Positions 24,201-31,250 of a stretch of 40,210 nt of DNA are shown piece by piece. The stretch's first letter is position 1; each line of letters opens with the position of its first letter. Origin of the DNA: an uncultured Prevotella sp. (lineage in GTDB: Bacteria; Bacteroidota; Bacteroidia; Bacteroidales; Bacteroidaceae); contig ONYL01000017.1 in assembly GCA_900322035.1 (NCBI GenBank), positions 1-40,210 on the forward strand. The letters are read 5' to 3'. Made by a program: the position numbers and the translations under genes. The notes under the pieces are model-generated. The model was not told where the DNA came from and did not search any database. It was given only the letters and a program-made list of their open reading frames with translations.

Positions 24201-25195
24201 CCGCCCGAATAGGTCGTCACCCACAGATTGCCCCAGCTGTCACGCAGAAGACTGTAGACTCCGTTGCCCTGAAGACTCTCCGAAGGGCGGCCGTCGGTGT
24301 TGAGGGTGAGGGCTGTCTGGTGGGTTGACTCACTGTAGCTGTAGACGCCTGCGCCATCGATACCGAAGAGCAGCGTGGAGGCGTCCCAAGGCAGGATGGC
24401 ACGTACGGGCATCAGCGGCAGGCTCAACCCAGGTTGGGGCACGGGGGCAAAGGTGCGGTCGTCGACGGCTACGACCCCGTCGTGGAAGGTGCCCAGCCAC
24501 AGCCTGTGGGCCTTGGTGTCAGCGTAGGAGCACAGCACCGATCTCAATGGCAACACCCTCCTCATCTTGCCCTGCCGCGCAAGATAGGTCGCGTCGGAAG
24601 CCCCAATGAGAATGCCGCGGCCTGTCGATCCCACATGATTAATATAATGGCCTTTGAGCATCAGTCTCACCCTTCCCCGTCCGTCGATATGACAAACGCC
24701 ACGGTCGAGGGCTGCCCATAACCCTTCACTGCCGTCGGAACATACTTCGTTGAGGACAATGGGGCCGCCCAGGGCCGCCACCAGATCGTGGACCAGGGCA
24801 AAACGGTCGGTCACAGGACTGAAAGCGTAGATGTGCCCTTTGTTGTCGTAGGCCATGAGGATGCCGCGCGAGGCTTTGAAAAGTTTGATCACCATGCCGC
24901 TGACATCACTGTATTGGCGCTGGCGGGGCAGACGATAGCTTTTCACCGTGACCCCGTTGTAACGGTCTACGCCGAGCTTGGTGGAAATCCACATCGCTCC
25001 GTCGCTACCTTCGACTGTCGAATAGGCGCGCGAGCTCGATAAGCCCTGATCGGTATTGAAATTCGACGTGAGAAAGAGATGACGGACGGCAGATTCCAAA
25101 GGCTGGCTCCAACCATCCATTATAAAGGTGGCTGCCAACAACGCCACTAAAAGACGACGCAGAATACAGTTGCGGTGTAAATCATTCTTTTCCAT
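21269..25195 (-). CDS. Hybrid two-component system sensor/regulator (HTCS)
   Basis: One-protein sensor and transcription factor that senses glycan fragments in the periplasm and activates its locus. After a signal/anchor segment (about 12-31), the first ~690 residues form repeated beta-propeller sensor units of the Reg_prop kind and a Y_Y_Y domain ending near 755. One membrane helix (WAWMVYTALLLWLVYMGW, about 762-780) follows. The histidine kinase has NTAHNVRTPLTLVLAPLKDI (phospho-acceptor His near 807) and the ATPase boxes NLISNAIKYTP near 925 and DTGMGIPREE. The receiver starts LLFVDDNSDLRQYM near 1037 with the phospho-Asp in VVSDIMMPG near 1083. The C-terminal ~100 residues are an AraC-type helix-turn-helix domain. 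At 1308 residues it is complete. It has its own promoter and sits next to its predicted target operon. Confidence 0.96.
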   Translation of the reverse strand: MEKNDLHRNCILRRLLVALLAATFIMDGWSQPLESAVRHLFLTSNFNTDQGLSSSRAYSTVEGSDGAMWISTKLGVDRYNGVTVKSYRLPRQRQYSDVSGMVIKLFKASRGILMAYDNKGHIYAFSPVTDRFALVHDLVAALGGPIVLNEVCSDGSEGLWAALDRGVCHIDGRGRVRLMLKGHYINHVGSTGRGILIGASDATYLARQGKMRRVLPLRSVLCSYADTKAHRLWLGTFHDGVVAVDDRTFAPVPQPGLSLPLMPVRAILPWDASTLLFGIDGAGVYSYSESTHQTALTLNTDGRPSESLQGNGVYSLLRDSWGNLWVTTYSGGVDLAIPVGQDPVFVRHEYLNGQSLINNGVNYILSDRSGHLWYATDRGVSIFDRRLRTWTHTLYNKVVLSLAESDGTLYAATYGDGIYAVKPDGSSRLAYATSLGNLRTNYVYSLLADSHGNMWIGCLDGPLVCVSSSGRREYPIKEVQCIIESPDHTSVAVGTTHGAYLINAATSRVARFFYPEEFSGVDYNYFINSMTFDGNSRLWIATDGGGIYHYDLRSRRVSNTTTAQGLPSDVVSSLVWDSHHHLWMGTDRGLACLQGTAIVNINYMKGLEGEYKRQAAAALHDGRLIFGSNQGAVIISPMQAAAISYKAPPRITDIDVEGVEADSTWHKRLYRMRHRGKLTLSHGENSLVVHFESINYRYQNDIVYQCYLEGFDRQWSPPISQQTARFANLPPGNYVLRVKSLSKSTHQSLGEVSLPITIAQPWWNTLWAWMVYTALLLWLVYMGWNYYRNRLRQHYDQEKINFFVNTAHNVRTPLTLVLAPLKDIAADSGMSPRSRQFLDMAIENGNRLMAMITQLLDFQKASMRGHDFHPQLLDATAYMQSLARKFMIVAQDKGIELKTETPSGKLSFISDTTILAIVFENLISNAIKYTPSGGTIVLRAHAGRRHVYLDVADTGMGIPREERSRLFAAFYRATNAAQGKGYGLGLNITRDLVGRIGGELRWESEEGRGSTFTLVLPLPEHQQATLQPQNEGESKDTLLFVDDNSDLRQYMSMAFGRKYHVVAVSDGNEALQYLSHGECDIVVSDIMMPGLQGDELCRRIKDNEDTSWLPVILLTAKSTREFMIDGLHKGADDYIAKPFDTEILESKIETILANRRRLSKYYLGRSLRLAQKADGEEVPEAVAHSRENTDGTVTGSTGSAEMNAEDQAFVDKATRLVMENLSDTDFTIDRLCQEMAMSRTLFYGRLKTLTGQSPQDFIRLLRLERAAALLKDGNSVLDVSIKTGFANVKYFSTVFKKHFGTVPSKFCK

Positions 25196-25266
25196 TGCTG
25201 CTGATCAAACCTCTGAATGCACAGGGATATTTCACCATTGTTGTCTTTATATATTCGTTCTACTTG

Positions 25267-25298
25267 CAAACTTACATATTTTTTACCAATAAAACAAG
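25267..25298 (-). promoter_or_regulatory. HTCS gene promoter
   Basis: On the minus strand CTTG (25298-25295), 20 nt, then TAAGTTTG (25274-25267), close to the Bacteroidales consensus. Transcription would start near 25260, leaving a leader of about 65 nt. Confidence 0.65.
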
Positions 25299-25419
25299 AG
25301 AAAGCATGGAGAATAAAACGAGACCGGCTGAACTCCTCCCCTCCACAACCACAAGGGGGCCGGCTGCGCCCCTAAAGATCCTCTTTGGGAAATGTTCCCG
25401 ATCTTCTCAAATATTCAAA

Positions 25420-25553
25420 ATCTGCGTAATTGGCGGTATCTGCGAGCCTTATCGATTTACTCTCCCGCTGATGGCGCAGAAGAACAGCAGGTACAGTATC
25501 TTTATAAAGTCTGCGTGATTGGGGCTCAGCGGATAGTTTCCGTGGATGGCGGT
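25420..25553 (+). repeat. Intergenic repeat R2/R3, second copy
   Basis: Module R2 at 25420-25451 repeats 473-504 in the same orientation. A degenerate R2 start (TCTGCGTGATTGG) recurs at 25510. Module R3 at 25527-25553 repeats 437-463 in inverted orientation. The two copies are therefore rearranged relative to each other. Confidence 0.65.
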
Positions 25554-25592
25554 GAGAGGAATCCGAGATAGCTTGTATGTGATATCGCCAAT

Positions 25593-25655
25593 GTGTCACC
25601 CTTCCATCCCAAAGGAATAGTGTCACCCAGTCACAAAAAGGAAAAGTGTCCCCCC
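25593..25655. mobile_element. Possible remnant of a transposon end
   Basis: Three GTGTCACC/GTGTCCCC boxes begin at 25593, 25620 and 25646, spaced 27 and 26 bp with A-rich stretches between. Regularly spaced terminal boxes of this kind are found at the ends of IS21-type and related elements, where transposase binds. No transposase gene is present, so at most a solitary end remains. This is an inference from spacing. Confidence 0.3.
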
Positions 25656-25866
25656 TGCCATCCCCTGAATCTTTCCATAATCAGTTTAGAAAGCCCTAAT
25701 GATACCTTCGTGATCATCATAACGCCCCATCTGTATAACGCTCAATCTGTGCTTTGGGCCGTGATGTTTTGCTTACCAACGAACTCTCGCGCTGCTTTAT
25801 TTTATGCCGTAAGGCAATTTTACGCTATGGCGATTTTCTTCATGGGCAGGCTTGACACCTATGGTG

Positions 25867-25930
25867 TGGTCCAGAAGCTATGGGGTGGCTGCGAGCTTGC
25901 TCGCAAAGCCACCCCATAGCTTCTGGACCA
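25867..25930. repeat. 64-nt near-perfect hairpin
   Basis: Arms 25867-25890 and 25907-25930 are perfect 24-bp complements, and inside them 25891-25895 pairs with 25900-25904 around a CTTG tetraloop. Only AA (25905-25906) is unpaired. The right arm runs into repeat R1. No T run follows on either strand, so it is not a standard terminator. Confidence 0.85.
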
Positions 25931-26018
25931 TTGCTCTATTAGGAGCAAAAGACTGTCCATGATTTTCCTACAATCTTAAGGTGGTAAACGTCCTTAAGGC
26001 AGTAAACGTCTATGCCTG
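25930..26018 (+). repeat. Intergenic repeat R1, copy 2
   Basis: Matches 103-167 from ATTGCTCTATTAGGAGC onward, and its end (GTAAACG..TATGCCTG) matches 230-249. It is the most complete copy in the window. Confidence 0.7.
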
Positions 26019-26026
26019 GAGAAAGA

Positions 26027-26068
26027 GGGCTGTCTTAGGATATCACTTCATTTTTCCGAAGACAGCCC
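26027..26068 (-). terminator. Carboxylesterase terminator
   Basis: GGGCTGTCTTAGGA (26027-26040) pairs with TCCGAAGACAGCCC (26055-26068) with one mismatch in 14. On the minus strand it is followed by TCTTTCTCC. It lies 35 nt after the esterase stop. Confidence 0.7.
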
Positions 26069-26102
26069 ATCGGCATGCCCTACAGTTTCGCCCAAAGGGG
26101 GA

Positions 26103-27701
26103 TTACTTGTGCGGCTTGCAGACCAAGCGGAGGATCGTCTTGTTGCGCTCTTCCCGTTTGGTGTCACGGCTCACGCTACTGTTGACATCGAGCTGCAGGA
26201 TGGGCTCCACGCTCTGCCCGTTGGTCGTTGGCCAGCTGACAAGTCCGAGTCCGTTGGGATTGCCCGTCTTGACGAAGTTGGCATAATAGTTGATAAACTG
26301 ATCCGACACCCAATAGTCCTCGGGTTGCCAGTCGTAGACGCGATTGGTGGGCAGCGTTCCCATTGCATACTCGATGTCGGCAGAGTGTACGGCACCCTTG
26401 GCCTGCGGCATAGCCGGCTGACCGTCCTTGGCATCCTGCACACCACCTGCAAGTCCGGCCACCTTACCCTTCACGGCCATGGCTGGGCGCGGATGGCAAT
26501 AACGGTAGCGATAGACAGGCTGGCCGCCCGTCTGTGCATGGACATAGCCCCAGCGCCAAGTGGAAAAGTCGAGGAAGAGATCTGACGCCAAGTCGATGCC
26601 GGGACGTCCCTGCAGGTCGGCTTGTGTCTCTATGCCGTAAAGCGGAAAGATAGAGTCGGTTGCTGCTCCGAACGATTGTTGTGCCAAAGCCTTTGCTTGG
26701 TCCACGGTAGTGACAAAGAGCGTCATCTCCTGATTGTTGCCGCCCAAGAGCAGAGGCACATGGGCCTGGCGCCCCTCATCAAAGGTGACAGAGGGCTGCT
26801 CGGTGAAGAAGCGTCCGTCTACGCAGGGAGTAGGCATCTTGCGGAATTTCACCTTCTTCATCAGTTCCTCAGCAGGCATGGCGCGAAGTTCCTTGAGATT
26901 GCGGCATCCGGCTTGGGCCATCAGTTTCTTCCCCTCGGCCTCGGCCTCCTTCAATGTGGGCACCGGGCGCAGACCTAAGATGGAACCGCTGGAGCCTATG
27001 GCCTGGGCAAAGAGGCCTTTGCTCATGGGCGAGGCCATCTGCGCACTCACAGACACGGAGCCCGCCGACTCACCGGCGATGGTGATGCGATCGGGATCGC
27101 CGCCGAAGGCTGCAATGTTGTTCTTCACCCACTGGATAGCGGCAGCCTGGTCCATCAAACCATAGTTGCCGCTGCCTTTACCGCCGCTCTCCTTCGAGAG
27201 TTCGGGCAAGCTGAGGAAGCCGAAGATGCCCTCGCGGTAGTTGGCCGTGACAGCGATGACACCCTTGCGCGCCATGGCCTGTCCGGCATAACGGGGCTCG
27301 CTGCCACTGCCGGCAAGCAGTCCGCCGCCATTGAAATAGATGAGCACGGGCAGTTTCTCCTTCATCGTCTTGGCCGGTGTCCAGATATTCAGATAAAGAC
27401 AGTCCTCGCTCATCTGTTTGGTGCCAAAGTTCATATCGCCGAAGAGTGGTTCCTGCATGGGATTGGCCCCGAACTGCGTAGCCTTCCTCACGCCCTGCCA
27501 GGGCTCTACGGGCTGTGGCTCACGCCAACGGAGATTGCCCACAGGCGGTGCGGCAAAGGGCACGCCCTTGAAAATTTTAACGCCCGACGAGTCGGTGCCC
27601 GCAAGGACACCTTCGGCTACGCGCACATCAACTAAGTTCTGACTGCTCAGGCCCAAAGCCAAAAACAGCGAGAATAACGACAGAAAGAATCTTTTGTTCA
27701 T
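26103..27701 (-). CDS. Secreted type-B carboxylesterase
   Basis: Alpha/beta-hydrolase of the carboxylesterase/para-nitrobenzyl esterase family, cleaving carboxylic esters. The nucleophile is S212 in TIAGESAGSVSVSAQ. SEDCLYLNIWTP (99-110) is the family signature; an acidic triad residue is likely in GGNNQEMTLF and the catalytic His in AVHSADIEYAMG near 439. The oxyanion motif reads FNGGG instead of the usual HGGG. The start MNKRFFLSLFSLFLALG gives a signal peptide of about 20 residues; an in-frame ATG 23 codons upstream gives a less likely N terminus. It has its own promoter and terminator, so it is not part of the glucan operon, though it could remove acyl groups from plant polysaccharides. 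Confidence 0.9.
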   Translation of the reverse strand: MNKRFFLSLFSLFLALGLSSQNLVDVRVAEGVLAGTDSSGVKIFKGVPFAAPPVGNLRWREPQPVEPWQGVRKATQFGANPMQEPLFGDMNFGTKQMSEDCLYLNIWTPAKTMKEKLPVLIYFNGGGLLAGSGSEPRYAGQAMARKGVIAVTANYREGIFGFLSLPELSKESGGKGSGNYGLMDQAAAIQWVKNNIAAFGGDPDRITIAGESAGSVSVSAQMASPMSKGLFAQAIGSSGSILGLRPVPTLKEAEAEGKKLMAQAGCRNLKELRAMPAEELMKKVKFRKMPTPCVDGRFFTEQPSVTFDEGRQAHVPLLLGGNNQEMTLFVTTVDQAKALAQQSFGAATDSIFPLYGIETQADLQGRPGIDLASDLFLDFSTWRWGYVHAQTGGQPVYRYRYCHPRPAMAVKGKVAGLAGGVQDAKDGQPAMPQAKGAVHSADIEYAMGTLPTNRVYDWQPEDYWVSDQFINYYANFVKTGNPNGLGLVSWPTTNGQSVEPILQLDVNSSVSRDTKREERNKTILRLVCKPHK

Positions 27702-27807
27702 AAAGTATAACGGTTTTAGTTTCGTCCTTATATTCTTTTTGTTCTCTACCAGCCAAAATTCAAGTATCATACGTTCTCCATCTCTTTGGCCTAACGGAAA
27801 ATCTATA

Positions 27808-27838
27808 CAAAAGTACTGATTTTCTTTGTTATCTCCAA
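27808..27838 (-). promoter_or_regulatory. Carboxylesterase promoter
   Basis: On the minus strand TTG (27838-27836), 20 nt, TACTTTTG (27815-27808), a good Bacteroidales promoter. The start of transcription would be near 27801, about 100 nt before the preferred ATG and 31 nt before the alternative ATG at 27770. Confidence 0.65.
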
Positions 27839-27929
27839 CAGATGGTGGAAAGAAACGTCGACTTGTAACGACAGACAGCTCTTCGTATTTTCATTTCTCA
27901 TGCCGCACGCAGAGTCAGAGGCTGTTTTC

Positions 27930-28700
27930 TTATTCAACGACACCCAGTTCAAAGGGGATATCCTCAACACTATCGTTGTATCTCGTGCCTGCAAAAGCCA
28001 ATGTGGCGGCATAGATTCTCACACCCGGCAGTCGACTGATGGTCTTGGCACAAGCGGTGAGGGTCGCTCCTGTCGTACAGACATCGTCGACGAGCAAGAT
28101 GCCACGGCCGGCGAGCTGACAGGCACCCGTCAACTCAAACACACCCGAAACGTTTTTCTCGCGTTCCTCACGGCTCAGCATCGTTTGTGATTTGGCAAAA
28201 GAAGTACGTCTGAGGCTTCTTCGGTCAACATCCACATGTGCCTCGCGTGCCATTCCCTCAGCGATGGCCACGCTTTGGTTGTATCCCCGTTGCCGTTCAC
28301 GCTTGGGGGCAAGCGGTACCGGCACAATGACATCAACGTCGTCGAAGAATCCATCGGCAACGAGTTCCTGTCCGAAGATGCGCCCCAAGGCATAACCGAT
28401 GTCGGGGCGGTTGAAGTATTTGAGTTTGTAGATGGCCTGTGCCGTGGGCGAACCGGCATTGTAGAAAAACCAAGCCGCGGCTTTCTCTATCGGAGCAAGA
28501 TGCCAAAACACCTTTGCCATGTCGTTGTCGAAGGGGTTGCGGGCATAGTGGGTGCGTGGGATGCTGATGTTGCATGCGCTGCAAACCGCCTGCTCCTGAA
28601 GGCACAGCCGGCATCCGCACACCGCACACCCCCTTGGAGCCAGCGTGTCGGCGAGACGTCTGGCGAGAGTGTCGATTATGTCTGACAGATGCGTCTTCAT
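27930..28700 (-). CDS. comF: ComF family phosphoribosyltransferase-like protein
   Basis: ComF proteins combine a zinc-finger-like N terminus with a phosphoribosyltransferase fold and are linked to DNA uptake in competent bacteria; their biochemical role in Bacteroidetes is unclear. Here six Cys lie at positions 25-43 (CAVCGCRLC..CSAC). VDVIVPVPLAPKRERQRGYNQ in the middle is the conserved block, and ILLVDDVCTTGATL near 202-215 is the PRPP-binding loop. The start at 28700 overlaps the recX stop in an ATGA arrangement, suggesting translational coupling, and is preferred to the ATG 11 codons upstream. It is third in a prmC-recX-comF operon. Confidence 0.9.
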   Translation of the reverse strand: MKTHLSDIIDTLARRLADTLAPRGCAVCGCRLCLQEQAVCSACNISIPRTHYARNPFDNDMAKVFWHLAPIEKAAAWFFYNAGSPTAQAIYKLKYFNRPDIGYALGRIFGQELVADGFFDDVDVIVPVPLAPKRERQRGYNQSVAIAEGMAREAHVDVDRRSLRRTSFAKSQTMLSREEREKNVSGVFELTGACQLAGRGILLVDDVCTTGATLTACAKTISRLPGVRIYAATLAFAGTRYNDSVEDIPFELGVVE

Positions 28701-29209
28701 TCCCAATCGGCTTCTACGGCACTGTCGATGCACTGGCGGATGATGTCGAGCGTGTAGCCACGGCTCATGGCAAACTTGATCAGCTTGCCGCTCCTCTCAT
28801 AGTCAGAGTTGGCACGGATCTGTTTCCACTTGCTCTTGAGCAAGGGCCGCAACTGTGCCAGATATTCCTCGTCGCTCACCTCGTCAAGAATAGGCATATA
28901 GATACTCTCCGCAACCCCCTTGAGCCGCAACGCCTGCTCGATCTTTCGCCGTCCCCAACCATTGTATTGGATTTTATCGGCGATAAAAGCCTTGGCAAAT
29001 CGCGCGTCGTCGACAAACTGCTGGTCGACGAGTTGTCTGAGCACACGCTCCCGCGCGTCGTCCGCCATCTGCCAAAGCCGCATTTTCTGAAGCATCTCCC
29101 CGCTGCTGTGCTCTGCCTTCACGCACAGCCCGGAGAGTTTTACGAGCGCTTCCTGCTCGGTAATGGTCTTCTTTTGCATAACTTCTTGTTGATCATGATG
29201 ACTATTCAA
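28697..29209 (-). CDS. recX: Regulatory protein RecX
   Basis: RecX proteins bind RecA and limit filament growth in recombination and the SOS response. The 170-residue chain consists of three-helix repeats. DDARFAKAFIADKIQYNGWGRRKIEQALRLKGV (about 67-99, with FA.....D....GW...KI..AL as key residues) is the diagnostic middle block. The N-terminal KLSGLCVKAEHSSGEMLQKM block is typical of Bacteroidetes members. The ATG at 29209 overlaps the prmC stop by 8 bases; the ATG at 29179 (MQKKTITEQEAL) is an equally reasonable start. Its stop overlaps the comF start. No recA gene lies in the window. Confidence 0.88.
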   Translation of the reverse strand: MNSHHDQQEVMQKKTITEQEALVKLSGLCVKAEHSSGEMLQKMRLWQMADDARERVLRQLVDQQFVDDARFAKAFIADKIQYNGWGRRKIEQALRLKGVAESIYMPILDEVSDEEYLAQLRPLLKSKWKQIRANSDYERSGKLIKFAMSRGYTLDIIRQCIDSAVEADWE

Positions 29210-30053
29210 CAGATGGCTCCCTGGAGCCTCTGATTCCGACAGCGTATCTCTTCTTTCCGTAGTCGTCTTCCAAGATTTCCACCTCGCGGAATCCGAAGCC
29301 TCGCATCAGCTCCGCCGTATCGTCGGCGAAGCGGGGATTGATCTCGAAGAGCAACGATCCGCCCCGGCAGAGTGCTGTTGCCGCATAACGGCTGATGGAG
29401 CGGTAGAACCGGAGCGCGTCGTCGTCGGGAACGAAGAGGGCTAATGGTGGCTCATTGTCCAGCACCAGGGGCTCCATCTCCCGGCGCTCACTCTCGGCAA
29501 TGTAGGGAGGGTTGCTGACGATCACGTTCCACCTTTCCTTGTCGGGCGCCAGGTTGAGGGCATCGCGACGTACAAAGGTCACCCGCGCGTTGAGCCGCCG
29601 GGCATTGTCCTCTGCCACACTGAGTGCCGCGGTCGACAGGTCCCACGCCTCCACATAGGCCATCGGACACCTCAACGCCAGCGACACGGCGATGCATCCC
29701 GAGCCCGTGCCCACATCGAGCGCACGCTGTCCGCCGGCCATACGCGCCGCGGAGAGATCAACCAAGCGGGAAGTCTCCTGACGAGGAATGAGTACCGATG
29801 GAGTCACGCAGAACTCACGGCCACAAAACTCAGCCCGGCCCAAGACGTACTGTACGGGCTCACCCTGCCGAAGACGTAGGAAAATTTTATCCAATGATAT
29901 TTTCTCGTCTGCGGATAATTCGTTAACTTTGCCGCATACAATATCGGTGAGCGTCAATCCGAATTGCATTTCAAGCACAGTGCGTGCCACGGCCTGGGCT
30001 TCGCCCGCAGCGTAGAGCGGTGTCAGGCTGCGCCATAGTTGTGTATATGTCAT
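29202..30053 (-). CDS. prmC: Peptide chain release factor N5-glutamine methyltransferase
   Basis: Methylates the Gln of the GGQ motif in release factors 1 and 2 using S-adenosylmethionine, which improves translation termination. The 283-residue length is typical. The helical N-terminal release-factor-binding domain is followed by RQETSRLVD (91-99). The SAM-binding loop DVGTGSGCIAVSLAL (113-127) and the catalytic NPPYI (181-185) are intact. It opens the prmC-recX-comF operon, divergent from ribD. A TAAGTTTG element on the minus strand at 30065-30058 lies so close to the ATG that a transcript from it would be almost leaderless; its use is uncertain. Confidence 0.96.
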   Translation of the reverse strand: MTYTQLWRSLTPLYAAGEAQAVARTVLEMQFGLTLTDIVCGKVNELSADEKISLDKIFLRLRQGEPVQYVLGRAEFCGREFCVTPSVLIPRQETSRLVDLSAARMAGGQRALDVGTGSGCIAVSLALRCPMAYVEAWDLSTAALSVAEDNARRLNARVTFVRRDALNLAPDKERWNVIVSNPPYIAESERREMEPLVLDNEPPLALFVPDDDALRFYRSISRYAATALCRGGSLLFEINPRFADDTAELMRGFGFREVEILEDDYGKKRYAVGIRGSREPSVE

Positions 30054-30144
30054 GCTGCAAACTTACAAAAAAAATCGCAACCCTGTTCCTTATTCTGAAT
30101 ATTTTCGACCGGTGCGCCGCTCAACCTTAAACGTAAATGTAGAA

Positions 30145-31110
30145 ATGAATCAAGAGGAGACCGACAAACTCTACATGGGCCGCTGCCTGCAGCTGGCCCG
30201 CAATGGTGTCTATGGCGCCCGTCCCAATCCCATGGTGGGCGCAGTGATCGTTAGTGGCAACGGCCGCATCATTGGCGAGGGCTACCATGCCCATTGCGGA
30301 CAAGGCCATGCCGAAGTCAATGCCTTTGCCTCGGTGAGTAAGGCAGATGAGCCTCTGCTTCACGAAGCCACCGTCTATGTCTCGCTTGAGCCTTGCTCTC
30401 ACTACGGCAAGACTCCTCCCTGCGCCGACCTCATCATCAGCAAGGGCGTGAAGCGTGTGGTCTGCGGCTGCGTGGATCCCTTTGCCAAAGTGCAGGGGCG
30501 CGGCATTCAGAAGCTGCGCGACGCCGGAATAGAGGTCACCGTGGGGGTATTGGAGAAGGAATGCCTCGAACTGAACCGGCGGTTTATCACCTGCAACACG
30601 CTCCACCGACCCTACGTCATGCTGAAATGGGCACGCACGGCCAACGACCGCCTCAACCGTGGCGACGGCCGCCAGCTCCTTATCTCCACGTCATGGACCC
30701 AGGCGCTCGTGCATAAGCTGCGGTCGGAATATGACTGCATTCTCGTGGGCTACAACACCATTATCACCGACCATCCGCAACTCAACGTGCGCAGCTGGGC
30801 GGGACCGGCTCCAATACGGCTCGTACTGAGCGGCAAGCACAAGATTCCCGAGGGCTTCAGGGGATTTGAAAGCATTAAGGAGGTGACAGACTGGATGAAC
30901 GACAACCACTATCAGTCGCTCCTTGTGGAAGGCGGTGCCAGCACGCTACAGAGCTTTTTGGATGCCGACTGCTGGGATGCCATCCGGGTGGAGACGGGGA
31001 CCATATCGGTGCCCTGTGGCACGCGGGCCCCACAACTGCCCAAGGACATCCGGCTCGTGGACCGGGAAATCTTTGACGGCAATATTATCGAGACATACGA
31101 AAGAAACTAA
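30145..31110 (+). CDS. ribD: Bifunctional riboflavin biosynthesis deaminase/reductase RibD
   Basis: Carries out the second and third steps of riboflavin synthesis, deaminating the pyrimidine product of GTP cyclohydrolase II and reducing its ribosyl side chain. The N-terminal deaminase domain (about 1-145) has the zinc site H55-A-E57 and C84/C93 in SLEPCSHYGKTPPC, and NPMVGAVIV near 28-36. The C-terminal reductase (about 160-321) has YVMLKWARTAN and VEGGAST. The start MNQEETDKLYMGRCLQLA is used; 31 further in-frame codons upstream would overlap the prmC start and are not RibD-like. It is divergent from prmC over 91 bp. Confidence 0.95.
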   Translation: MNQEETDKLYMGRCLQLARNGVYGARPNPMVGAVIVSGNGRIIGEGYHAHCGQGHAEVNAFASVSKADEPLLHEATVYVSLEPCSHYGKTPPCADLIISKGVKRVVCGCVDPFAKVQGRGIQKLRDAGIEVTVGVLEKECLELNRRFITCNTLHRPYVMLKWARTANDRLNRGDGRQLLISTSWTQALVHKLRSEYDCILVGYNTIITDHPQLNVRSWAGPAPIRLVLSGKHKIPEGFRGFESIKEVTDWMNDNHYQSLLVEGGASTLQSFLDADCWDAIRVETGTISVPCGTRAPQLPKDIRLVDREIFDGNIIETYERN

Positions 31111-31250
31111 CCTCTTCTCTCTGCCTCCTCCTGCAAGGACACGACAGCACCTGCGCCCCTCTCTACCGACAGACAGAGAAGCTGGGCAGAATTCAGGTTT
31201 TCGCCCGAAAGACAGAACGCGGAGAGAGCTATGATAATGAAGTTGACATT

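Larger units (their letters stand above)
25196..26102. other. Repeat-rich spacer between the HTCS and esterase genes
   Basis: About 900 bases without a supported gene. In order it holds the HTCS promoter (25267-25298), repeat modules R2 and R3 (25420-25553), three GTGTCACC-type boxes (25593-25655), a 64-nt near-perfect hairpin (25867-25930), an R1 repeat (25930-26018) and the esterase terminator (26027-26068). An open frame of 108 codons at 25593-25919 runs through the boxes and part of the hairpin and is not credible. Confidence 0.7.

Noticed and set aside
25593-25919. Open frame of 108 codons in the second repeat-rich spacer
   Set aside because: It runs through the GTGTCACC boxes and most of the 64-nt hairpin, so the sequence is explained by those structures.
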